Shown here: in pieces, positions 1-6,239 of the stretch
Position numbering within the stretch: the stretch's first letter is position 1
Layout: each line of letters starts with the position of its first letter
DNA from: an uncultured Desulfuromonas sp.
Lineage (GTDB): Bacteria > Desulfobacterota > Desulfuromonadia > Desulfuromonadales > Trichloromonadaceae
Length of the DNA stretch: 14,366 bases
Direction: 5' to 3'
Assembly (NCBI GenBank): GCA_937982495.1
Contig: CALJLX010000389.1
Location: forward strand, 1-14,366
Made by a program: the position numbers and the translations under genes
The notes under the pieces: generated by a model
Told to the model about the DNA's origin: nothing
The model's input: only the letters and a program-made list of their open reading frames with translations
Databases searched by the model: none

Positions 1-13
1 AAAAAGCATCTTG

Positions 14-145
14 TTGGATGGCTAAGCAAAAAGCGCCAAATGCAAGGCGCGCAATTGGCGAGCAATGAGACGTACTTATGTACGTCGAAGCAGCGAGCCG
101 GTTGCAGCAACGCAGCAGTTGGTGAATTTTTGCGACGCCATCAAA
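14..145. repeat. Imperfect inverted-repeat element (REP/MITE-like)
   Basis: The segment is an imperfect palindrome about 130 bp long centred near position 79. GATGGC at 17-22 pairs with GCCATC at 137-142 and GCAAAAA at 26-32 pairs with TTTTTGC at 127-133, both around the same centre (79.5). An inner perfect 7-bp hairpin (GACGTAC, TTAT loop, GTACGTC) occupies 69-86. No credible gene lies inside; the open frames crossing it have no recognisable content. The architecture fits a non-coding dispersed repeat or MITE sitting just beyond the end of the minus-strand operon. I recall similar elements in intergenic regions of Geobacter relatives, but copy number cannot be tested from one copy. Confidence 0.55.
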
Positions 146-173
146 AAAGGGGGGGCAGCGATGCTGTCCCCCC
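143..173 (-). terminator. Intrinsic terminator of the minus-strand operon
   Basis: Read on the minus strand, a G6-A-CAGC arm, a short ATC loop and a GCTG-C7 arm form a very stable hairpin followed directly by six T. It lies 15 bases beyond the stop of the 18-codon peptide gene, so it marks the end of the transcription unit and places the small peptide inside it. Confidence 0.8.
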
Positions 174-187
174 GCGGTACCTTGTTG

Positions 188-244
188 CTAGCAGGGATGG
201 ACGTTCGAGGAACCAACCACCCGGGGCTTCATGTACTTTTTCAT
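188..244 (-). CDS. 18-residue peptide with C-terminal Cys; candidate radical SAM-modified (RiPP) precursor
   Basis: The peptide is MKKYMKPRVVGSSNVHPC followed by TAG. Its start is fixed by a near-ideal Shine-Dalgarno sequence, AAAGGAGGTGA, five bases before the ATG; this is the strongest ribosome site I see in the window. It is the last gene of the operon, 68 bp after the radical SAM gene and just before the terminator. The basic N-terminus (KKYMKPR) could act as a short leader, and GSSNVHPC ending in Cys could be the modified core. The neighbouring PqqD and radical SAM/SPASM genes are the classic partners of such precursors. A longer in-frame reading from 391 overlaps the radical SAM gene and ignores the ribosome site, so I reject it. 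The last sense codon is TGC, so it is cysteine and not selenocysteine. The role as precursor is inferred. Confidence 0.65.
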   Translation of the reverse strand: MKKYMKPRVVGSSNVHPC

Positions 245-249
245 GGGCC

Positions 250-260
250 TCACCTCCTTT
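250..260 (-). promoter_or_regulatory. Exceptionally strong Shine-Dalgarno site for the small peptide
   Basis: Minus-strand AAAGGAGGTGA is complementary to the whole usual anti-Shine-Dalgarno tail of 16S rRNA, with a five-base spacer (GGCCC) to the ATG at 244. It decides the start of the 18-codon gene and argues that this tiny frame is translated at a high rate. Confidence 0.8.
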
Positions 261-286
261 GTCGATTTGGGGTTGTAACAAGAAAT

Positions 287-302
287 TTCTGTCGCGACAG
301 AA
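287..302. promoter_or_regulatory. Perfect 16-bp palindrome before the peptide gene
   Basis: TTCTGTCGCGACAGAA is a perfect palindrome between the radical SAM stop and the peptide gene. It partly overlaps a second palindrome, AGAAATTTCT (281-290), and adjoins TTGTAACAA (273-281). It may be an operator for separate control of the peptide, or an mRNA hairpin that protects the peptide message or partly uncouples it from the upstream genes. I do not recognise a known regulator for this motif. Confidence 0.4.
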
Positions 303-312
303 TATCCAAATA

Positions 313-1317
313 CTATTTCCAGCAGTGGGGATCGGGCTGGTTCAAATCGCCGGTGACGGCGAAGGCCCGGGCGGTACAGCCGCCGAGACATTTTTCAAAA
401 GCGGCGCAGCCGAGGCACTTGCCCGAAGCCTCCTTGTAACGCATCCGTTGGAGAATGGGCGAGTCGAACCAGATCTTGTCGAAATCTTCCCGCAGAATGT
501 TGCCGACCACCAGCGGAATGAAGCCGCAAGGAGTGAGGTCGCCGTTGGGCCGCAAATGTAGGGAAAGTTTACCACAGCTGCTGCCGTTAACCAAGCTTTT
601 CCCGGAGTACCCCGGCAGGGAGGAAATGACCGGATCATCGAAGGAAATCGGCAGATCGGTAGACTCGTCCCGGACCTGCAACGCCTCGACGTAGAAGTCC
701 CGCCATTCATCCGGCGTCAGGTCCAGTTCCTGGCGGTTTTTGAAGCCGCGCCCGCTGCATTTGAAGTTGTGCAGATAAACCTGGGCGACGCCGTGGTCCC
801 GGGCAAGGTCGAGCAGCTCCCGGAAACGGCGATAGTTGATGCGGGAAATGACGCTGCTCATGGTGGTGCGTACCCCGGCGGCGCGCAGATGATCGAGGGC
901 GACCAGGGCACGAGCGAAAGAGCCGGGGCGGTTGCGGAAATCGTCATGGGCCGCCGCCTCGGCGCTGTCGATGCTGATACCGACACTCTTGAAGCCGCTG
1001 TCGCGCAAGCCCTTCGCGGTGGCGGCGTCGAGCAGCCAGCCGTTGGAATTCATCGAGACGTTGAGTCCCCGCCCGGTGGCATAGGCGGCAAGTTCCAGCA
1101 GATCGGGGCGAATCAGGGGTTCGCCGCCGCCGAAATTGACGAAGGGAATCTGTTTGGCGACAAGAATATCGACGATCCGACGCAGTTCGGCGGTGGCGAG
1201 TTCCTCGCAGACTTCGTCGCGGCTGTAGCAATGTTCGCAGGTGAAATTGCAGCCGAAGGAGAGGGTCCAGTTGATGGTCAGCGGCGCGCTGAAGATTTCG
1301 GTGGAAAAATCACTCAT
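313..1317 (-). CDS. Radical SAM/SPASM peptide-modifying enzyme
   Basis: This 334-residue protein is a radical SAM enzyme: C23-x3-C27-x2-C30 (CNFTCEHC) would bind the SAM-cleaving 4Fe-4S cluster and GGGEP at 63-67 is the usual SAM-contacting motif. The C-terminus is a SPASM domain with seven Cys (248, 264, 301, 304, 310, 314, 332), expected to hold auxiliary Fe-S clusters. Such enzymes modify ribosomal peptides, for example by thioether or other radical cross-links. Its ATG lies within the end of the upstream PqqD-type gene (8-bp overlap), implying translational coupling. The likely substrate is the 18-residue peptide encoded 68 bp downstream. It resembles the rSAM member of the Geobacter 'GeoRSP' (radical SAM, SPASM, PqqD) systems described in protein-family databases; that name is from memory and unverified. 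Family assignment is firm, but the reaction is unknown. Confidence 0.92.
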   Translation of the reverse strand: MSDFSTEIFSAPLTINWTLSFGCNFTCEHCYSRDEVCEELATAELRRIVDILVAKQIPFVNFGGGEPLIRPDLLELAAYATGRGLNVSMNSNGWLLDAATAKGLRDSGFKSVGISIDSAEAAAHDDFRNRPGSFARALVALDHLRAAGVRTTMSSVISRINYRRFRELLDLARDHGVAQVYLHNFKCSGRGFKNRQELDLTPDEWRDFYVEALQVRDESTDLPISFDDPVISSLPGYSGKSLVNGSSCGKLSLHLRPNGDLTPCGFIPLVVGNILREDFDKIWFDSPILQRMRYKEASGKCLGCAAFEKCLGGCTARAFAVTGDLNQPDPHCWK

Positions 1318-1627
1318 CGATCAGCCACCCCCGCCCGCGCAGATCGGCGACGAATTCCGCCACATCCGCCCGCAACTCCTCGGGCTCGGCGTCGAATTCG
1401 GCGGCCAGGGCCGCGACGATTTCCTCCTCGGTGCGATGGCCGTCGCAGAGACTCCAGATCCGCCCCCCCACCAGGTTGAGCTGATGCATCATGCCGGAGA
1501 TGATGAGGATCACGCTCCCCAGCTCGGAGACTTCCTCCCCCGCCGCCAGGGCCTCGATAATCCTGGCTTCGCGCCCCTTTTCCACCCGCCAGACGATGTC
1601 GGGATGCCGTTTCGGACGATTTACCAC
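1310..1627 (-). CDS. PqqD-family peptide chaperone (RiPP recognition element)
   Basis: A stand-alone PqqD-like protein of about 105 residues. The family signature is clear: an N-terminal RPKRHPDIVWR stretch, a central LNLVGGRIWSLCDG segment, then TEEEI and a helical C-terminus ending GRGWLIDE. PqqD domains bind the leader part of a precursor peptide and present it to a radical SAM/SPASM enzyme. The gene overlaps the radical SAM start by 8 bp and follows the YedE gene by about 19 bp. The start is either GTG at 1627 or TTG at 1630; I prefer GTG because the ribosome site (AAGGGGGA) is very close to the TTG. It is full length with no missing part. Confidence 0.9.
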   Translation of the reverse strand: MVNRPKRHPDIVWRVEKGREARIIEALAAGEEVSELGSVILIISGMMHQLNLVGGRIWSLCDGHRTEEEIVAALAAEFDAEPEELRADVAEFVADLRGRGWLIDE

Positions 1628-1646
1628 CAATCCCCCTTAAAGTTCT

Positions 1647-2711
1647 TCAACAGGTTTTATCCTCGCGGCTGAAGAGACTCCAGGCGAAGACGAAAATAAA
1701 GCCGGACAACACCGCCACCTTGCCGTACAGCGGCACCCCGGCGGCGGTCGCCGTGAGCCCCCAGGACTGGGCGACGGCCCCGCCGACGAACATGCCCATC
1801 ACCACCAGCCCGGCATCGGCGTCCCCCTCCCCGGCCTTGATCAGTTGCCGGAAGGGACAACCGCCGATCAGCACCGAAAGCCAGCCGACCAGGGCCATGC
1901 CGAAAAAGCTCCAGAGTTGGTCCGTATGCGCCCCGGGTTGACCGTAAAAACCGAGGCGAAAGACGCCGCCGAAGAGATTGACCAACACCGCGCTGAGAGC
2001 GAAGGCCAACAGCCCGTAGAGGAGCGGCGAGCGACGGCCGAGGAGCAGGGCGTCGCGCAGGGCGCCGGTAACACAGAGACGGCTGCGCTGGGCAAGTCCA
2101 CCGAGGAGCAGCCCCACGCCCAGGGCAACCGACCGGGGCGCATGGGCCGTGGCGCTCCCCCCGGACGACTCCAGCAGAAAACCGGGGCCGCTCAGCAGAA
2201 AGACCAGCAGCAGCAGAAAGAAGGCCGGTACCAGCAAGCCGCTCCCGCGCCGGGGCCGCGCCGGGGCCAGGCGCACTTGGTCGACCATCGTGCGCAGGCC
2301 GCCCCAGACTCCGACGAAAAGCCCGGCGAAGCCGGAGAGGGCGGTGAGATCACCGGCCCCCAGGCGGAGAAAGAGCTTGATCGGGCAACCGATGAAGATG
2401 GCGCAACCGACCATCAGGAAGATGCCGCCGAAAAAACGCGGCAGCGGATCGCTCCCCCCTCGGGAGCGGAATTCGCGAAAAAGGAGAGAACTGCCCAGGG
2501 CGCCGAGGACGAAACCGATCAGTTCCGGGCGCAGGTAGCGCATGCGCTCGTTGTCGTGCAGGCCCAGGGCGCCGGCGCTGTTTTCGAGAAAACAGGAGAC
2601 GCAGATGCCGGAATTTTCCGGGTTCCCCCAGACCGCGAGGAGCGCGCCGAGGCTGCCGAGGGCGAGCCCGGCGAAAATCACCAGCCACAGATGACGGTCG
2701 CGGAGATTCAT
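1647..2711 (-). CDS. yedE: YedE-family putative selenium (or sulfur-compound) transporter
   Basis: An integral membrane protein of 354 residues with about ten hydrophobic segments arranged as two similar halves. Each half carries a GCP motif (IGCPIK near residue 109 and GGCPFRQL near 285), with further Cys at 37 and 40, as in the YeeE/YedE family. YeeE-type proteins pass thiosulfate through the inner membrane via conserved Cys; the YedE branch is linked by genome context to selenium metabolism. The ATG at 2711 follows the stop of the TPR gene by two bases. A GTG four codons upstream, overlapping that stop, is the alternative start. Its place directly before the PqqD and radical SAM genes suggests it supplies a chalcogen species to the same process, or exports one. 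The substrate is inferred. Confidence 0.85.
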   Translation of the reverse strand: MNLRDRHLWLVIFAGLALGSLGALLAVWGNPENSGICVSCFLENSAGALGLHDNERMRYLRPELIGFVLGALGSSLLFREFRSRGGSDPLPRFFGGIFLMVGCAIFIGCPIKLFLRLGAGDLTALSGFAGLFVGVWGGLRTMVDQVRLAPARPRRGSGLLVPAFFLLLLVFLLSGPGFLLESSGGSATAHAPRSVALGVGLLLGGLAQRSRLCVTGALRDALLLGRRSPLLYGLLAFALSAVLVNLFGGVFRLGFYGQPGAHTDQLWSFFGMALVGWLSVLIGGCPFRQLIKAGEGDADAGLVVMGMFVGGAVAQSWGLTATAAGVPLYGKVAVLSGFIFVFAWSLFSREDKTC

Positions 2712-2713
2712 GG

Positions 2714-3256
2714 CTACTCGCACCCCCCGGCCAGTCGGCTTTGCAGGTAGTAGACCTCTTTCACCGTCGCCGCCAGCGAACGGTTGTCGGGATGGGACTG
2801 AAAGCGCGGCAGAAGCGTCGCCAGCCCCTCCTCCACCAGCAGACGGATTTCCGTCCGGCGGGAAAAGGGCCCCTGTTCATCGAGAAACTCGCCGTTGAGG
2901 CGCAGCGCCTGGGCATAATGGCCGATGGCCTGGTCGAGCCGCCCCAGTTCGCGCAGGATTTCGGCGCGCAACACCAGACCAAAGGGATCGCCGGGATAGG
3001 CCCGGGCCAGCTCCTCCAGCTTGAGCAGGGCCTGCTGCGGCCGACCGGCGTCGCGCAGTTCCGTCACCGGGGCGTAGAGCTCGCGAACAAAGGCGGCCCG
3101 GGCCTGGCGGGCCAGTTCCCGCTCCATCGCCTTGTCCAGAGCGGAAGATCCTGCCGTCCCTCCGCCGTTGGGCGCGGTGACAAGAAGCGCGACCAGCCCC
3201 GTCGTCGCGAGAAAGAGCAGCAGCTTGAGCCGGCCGGCGCAGGAAAGCTTGGCCAT
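2714..3256 (-). CDS. Membrane-anchored TPR protein
   Basis: A 180-residue protein with a hydrophobic N-terminal segment (about residues 9-28, LKLLLFLATTGLVALLV) that serves as a signal anchor or signal peptide. The rest is helical, with tetratricopeptide-type repeats around residues 65-120; the segment AEILRELGRLDQAIGHYAQA is typical. The protein is probably periplasmic and membrane-tethered, acting as a binding scaffold. It starts five bases after the stop of the PhnD-type gene, behind a GAGG ribosome site, and its stop abuts the YedE start. No specific function can be read from the sequence. Confidence 0.8.
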   Translation of the reverse strand: MAKLSCAGRLKLLLFLATTGLVALLVTAPNGGGTAGSSALDKAMERELARQARAAFVRELYAPVTELRDAGRPQQALLKLEELARAYPGDPFGLVLRAEILRELGRLDQAIGHYAQALRLNGEFLDEQGPFSRRTEIRLLVEEGLATLLPRFQSHPDNRSLAATVKEVYYLQSRLAGGCE

Positions 3257-3261
3257 GGGCC

Positions 3262-4158
3262 TCAGTAACTCTGATAGGGGGGCATGTTGGCTCGCCGGGC
3301 CATCTCCCGCAGTCCGTCGTAATCGCTGTCGAGCAGATCCTCGAAGCCTTCCGCCCAGGAGGTCTTGAAGACCTTGAGCCGTTCGCCGTCGAGTTCGGCG
3401 GTATCCTCGGGCCCGAGATCGAGCAGGGCCTTTTTAATCTTATCGAAAAGCGCCGGGTCGAGATCGGCGGCGGCGCCGAAGGTACAGTAGGGAAAGGTCG
3501 CGCTCTGCGCCAGGATGGTGAAATCGTCGGCTTCGATCTTGCCTTCCCGGGTCATTTCCTCCAGGTCGAGAACGGGCGCGGCGGCCACGTCGAAATCCCC
3601 GAAATAGACGGCGTAAATGAGCTTTTCGTGCTTGAAGGCACCGGCGGGAATGGCGTAGTAGGCCAGATCCCGCTCGGGGTCGATCCCGGCGGCAAGCATC
3701 AGGTCGTACTGGGCGAGATAGCCGGAAGGAGCCATCATCGGCCCGAAGATCAGGCGCTTGCCCTTGATATCCTCGATCTTCTCGATACCGCTTCCCTTGC
3801 GGGCGATGAGCGCCCCCGCTGTGTGCGTCCCGAAGGCGCCGCGCTTTTCCGTGGCCAGCAGCTTGAGGCCGACGGCCTCCTTGAGGATGATGTAGAGCAG
3901 GGAATTGGTGTGCACCAGGGCGAATTCACCCGCCTTCATCCGCTCTTCGAACTCGTGGGTGTCGACCACCACCGTTTCGAACTCGACCCCGGTCTTTTCC
4001 GAAAGATAGCTGGAAATGGGAGCGAAACGCTGGTAGGTCTCGCGTTCGTTGTTGCAGTTCATGTAAGCGATCTTCATCTTCGGCCGCTCGCCGAGACGGT
4101 CGCAGCCGGGGAGGAAAAAGACGGACAGAAGGAGCAAAAGCAAGAAACGTCGGGTCAT
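3262..4158 (-). CDS. PhnD-like periplasmic substrate-binding lipoprotein
   Basis: A 298-residue extracytoplasmic binding protein of the PhnD type (phosphate/phosphite/phosphonate-binding family). The N-terminus is a lipoprotein signal: MTRR, a Leu-rich core, then LPGC with lipidated Cys19. The mature part begins KMKIAYMNCNNERETYQRF and has the family's layout: SSYLSEKTGVEF, ALVHTNSLLYI, then GKRLIFGPMMAPSGYLAQ. I start it at the ATG at 4158; a TTG at 4185 would add nine residues and spoil the signal peptide. No ABC permease or ATPase gene is in the window, so it may feed a transporter encoded elsewhere or act as a ligand sensor. Ligands other than phosphonates, including selenium or sulfur oxyanions, are possible given the YedE neighbour; this is speculation. 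Confidence 0.82.
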   Translation of the reverse strand: MTRRFLLLLLLSVFFLPGCDRLGERPKMKIAYMNCNNERETYQRFAPISSYLSEKTGVEFETVVVDTHEFEERMKAGEFALVHTNSLLYIILKEAVGLKLLATEKRGAFGTHTAGALIARKGSGIEKIEDIKGKRLIFGPMMAPSGYLAQYDLMLAAGIDPERDLAYYAIPAGAFKHEKLIYAVYFGDFDVAAAPVLDLEEMTREGKIEADDFTILAQSATFPYCTFGAAADLDPALFDKIKKALLDLGPEDTAELDGERLKVFKTSWAEGFEDLLDSDYDGLREMARRANMPPYQSY

Positions 4159-4225
4159 GAATATTATTCCGAAAATACCGTGCAAAAAAGATGGGGTGAT
4201 AAGTACCGGCCGAATCCGGGCCGTG

Positions 4226-4325
4226 AATCCCCCCCTTTAACAAAGGGGGGCAGGGGGATTTTCTCCTGAGGGTGCGATAAGCCAAATCCCCCTCGGTCCC
4301 CCTTTTCCAAAGGGGGAGGTTTTTC
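4226..4325. repeat. Pair of inverted C5TTT/AAAG5 hairpin repeats
   Basis: Two related copies of about 38 bp face each other. Copy 1 (4226-4262) has a perfect 9-bp hairpin, C6TTT-AAC-AAAG6, followed by CAGGGGGATTTT. Copy 2 (4284-4325) is the same in reverse orientation, with C5TTT-TCC-AAAG5 at 4298-4316. The roughly 20-bp core between them is unique. The block fills the 171 bp between the PhnD-type and beta-helix genes. It looks like a small mobile repeat of a kind common in Deltaproteobacteria. In the transcript the hairpins could lower or stabilise downstream expression; there is no T-tract on the minus strand, so full termination is not expected. Confidence 0.7.
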
Positions 4326-4356
4326 ATCAATCACTTACGGAAGTTTCAGTCGCCAT

Positions 4357-5418
4357 TTAAAGCTGAGGGTCGGCGGCATCCACCGCTCCGACGCCCGGCC
4401 GGTCGGCGCCGTCGCGGATCAATCCGGCGATTTCCGCCGAGTCGAGGCGTCCCCAGGCGTTACCCCGGGCATCGACCTCCCCTTTTCCATCGTTCACCAG
4501 CGCGTATTCGCCGTTGCCGGCGAGATGATTATTCCGCAGGGTCCCGGTGGCCTCCCGGCAGAGGATGCCGGCGCGACCGTTGCCGGTAATCCGGTTGCGT
4601 CTCACCACCGCATCGGAATTTTCAAGAAGAATGCCATGTTCGCTGTTGTCGAGTAATTCACTGTCGCGCAATGTGCCCTTGGAACCTTGCAGATAGATGC
4701 CCTTGCGGTTGCCGACGACAAGAAGACGGCTCCCGTCCAGGGTCGAATCCCGCAAATTGATGCCGTTGATCAGGTTGCCGGTTACCTCGCCGTCTTCGGC
4801 GGTCAACTCGCTGTAGACGCAGCGCAGTCCCCAATGGTTGTCGCGAATGACGAAATTTTTCAGCAGCACCCGCGAATCGCGAAACTGAATGCCGTTGAAA
4901 TTGTCCCGCACCACACAGTCATTGATGGATACCGTCGCTTCCTGGAACTGCATCCCCCGCACATTGCGGACAAACTCGCAATGACTGACGACGGCATCGG
5001 AAAAGTGGGAATGAAAGCCCCGGTAAGCGTATTCGATGCGGCAATGGCTGAAACGGTTCTCTTCCTCGGCGGCCATCATGTTCACCGCTCCCCAGTCGCC
5101 GGGCGCGGGTTGGGCTTCGGCGCTGGTGAAGAGGATGGGATTTTCGGCCGTCCCTTGAGCCTTCAGGCCCCCCTGGATAAAGATTTCATGCTCGCCGATG
5201 CCGTCGCCGTTGCTGTCGAAACGGGTGAAGCGGACGCGGGTGCCGGGACGTATTTCCAACGACACCCCGGCGGGAATGGTCAGAATTCCGTCAATGAGAA
5301 TGTCGCCGCTCCAGACCGTATCCTGCCACAGGCTCTGCTCGCCGCGATAGACCGTTTCGGCGTGAACGACTCCCGGCCAAAAGAGGATGAGCAGCAACAG
5401 CACCCAGCGGCCGTTCAT
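4357..5418 (-). CDS. Secreted NosD-like right-handed beta-helix protein
   Basis: A 353-residue protein with a type I signal peptide (MNGRWVLLLLILFWPGVVHA, cut before ETVYRG). A cap region follows (ILTIPAGVSLEIRPGTRVRF and GTAENPILFTSAE), then about ten short parallel beta-helix rungs of the NosD/PbH1 kind, for example NFNGIQFRDS, NHWGLRCVYS, LINGINLRDS, NRKGIYLQGS, SEHGILLENS and GRAGILCREA. These proteins bind ligands, sugars or copper centres on a long solenoid. No nosZ, nosR or nosF is nearby, so the nitrous-oxide role of true NosD is not supported. The start overlaps the stop of the upstream beta-helix gene as ATGA, so the two are translationally coupled. A longer open frame running upstream to 6183 is only a shadow of that neighbour. 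Confidence 0.88.
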   Translation of the reverse strand: MNGRWVLLLLILFWPGVVHAETVYRGEQSLWQDTVWSGDILIDGILTIPAGVSLEIRPGTRVRFTRFDSNGDGIGEHEIFIQGGLKAQGTAENPILFTSAEAQPAPGDWGAVNMMAAEEENRFSHCRIEYAYRGFHSHFSDAVVSHCEFVRNVRGMQFQEATVSINDCVVRDNFNGIQFRDSRVLLKNFVIRDNHWGLRCVYSELTAEDGEVTGNLINGINLRDSTLDGSRLLVVGNRKGIYLQGSKGTLRDSELLDNSEHGILLENSDAVVRRNRITGNGRAGILCREATGTLRNNHLAGNGEYALVNDGKGEVDARGNAWGRLDSAEIAGLIRDGADRPGVGAVDAADPQL

Positions 5419-6239
5419 CGGGCAGCCTCCGAGGAGGGCGGATGCAGAATCCGCAGATTCTCGCGATTGCCTTGCGCCTGGGCCGGATCCCCGACCAGGG
5501 CGGGGTCGTGCAGCACCAGTCCGAGATCGTTGCCGCTCACCCGGTTGCCCGCCAGCAGCGGGCGGCTGTCGGCGTCGACGAAAATCCCCTCTTCGGCGTG
5601 ATCGAGAATTTCGTTGCCGACGATCTCCGGGGCCGAGCCGCGCCAGCAGAAAATCCCCCCCTCCCCTTTTTCGATGCGGTTGTCGAAAATGCGCGGGGCG
5701 CTCCCCTGCTGGGCGATGATGCCGTAACGGTTGCCGGTGAAGACGTTGGCGCGAATCTCCGGCGAGGAAGCGATGCACAGTATCCCGGTCTCGGCCCGCT
5801 CGATACGCGCGCCGACGATTTGGCCGCCTTCGGCCCCGGTCAGGGTGATCCCGGCCCAAGCCGGTTGATCGGGGCTGCCCGGCGTCAGCGGGATAAAACG
5901 CACCGGCCGCCGGGCGGTTCCGTAGATATCGAGACGCCCGCGCACCAGCAGTTCGGTGAGCGAGGAGAGATACTCGGGGTCGATCTGCGTCCCCTCGGCC
6001 GAACGGACATAGACCGTTGTCCCGGGACGCAGTTCCAGCACCGCGTCCGGCGCCACCCGCGCATCGTCGGCGAGATAGACTTCCCCGCGCAGCACCCGGT
6101 GGCCGGTAACGACGCCGGAAAGGACCGGCAGGCGTTCCAACTCCGCCGCCGAAGGAAGGGTGGGCGGGGAAGCGGCGACACACCCGGCGAGCAGCCCGCA
6201 GACCAGCAGCAGGGACGTGAATGCGCCTTTCAGATCCAT
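5415..6239 (-). CDS. NosD-like beta-helix lipoprotein
   Basis: A 274-residue paralogue of the next gene. It has a lipoprotein signal (MDLKGAFTSLLLVCGLLAGC, lipidated Cys20). A cap follows (VYLADDARVAPDAVLELRPG, then IYGTARRPVRFIPL), matching the cap of its neighbour, and then about six beta-helix rungs such as AETGILCIASS, NRYGIIAQQGS, GEGGIFCWRGS and AEEGIFVDADS. It is expected on the periplasmic face of a membrane. The ATG overlaps the end of the upstream gene by 10 bp, and its own stop shares ATGA with the downstream beta-helix start. Tandem duplication with one soluble and one lipidated partner suggests they form a pair. The ligand is unknown. Confidence 0.86.
   Translation of the reverse strand: MDLKGAFTSLLLVCGLLAGCVAASPPTLPSAAELERLPVLSGVVTGHRVLRGEVYLADDARVAPDAVLELRPGTTVYVRSAEGTQIDPEYLSSLTELLVRGRLDIYGTARRPVRFIPLTPGSPDQPAWAGITLTGAEGGQIVGARIERAETGILCIASSPEIRANVFTGNRYGIIAQQGSAPRIFDNRIEKGEGGIFCWRGSAPEIVGNEILDHAEEGIFVDADSRPLLAGNRVSGNDLGLVLHDPALVGDPAQAQGNRENLRILHPPSSEAAR

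Noticed and set aside
188..391. 67-residue reading of the peptide gene
   Set aside because: It begins inside the radical SAM gene out of frame and passes over the excellent ribosome site; the 18-codon version is better supported.
40..561. Plus-strand open frames across the left end
   Set aside because: They run through the inverted repeat, the terminator and antisense to the radical SAM gene, without a ribosome site or family resemblance.
4357..6183. A 608-codon reading that seems to fuse an Arg-rich region to the beta-helix protein
   Set aside because: The upstream third is the out-of-frame shadow of the beta-helix lipoprotein gene. The true start at 5418 has a clean signal peptide and ATGA coupling.
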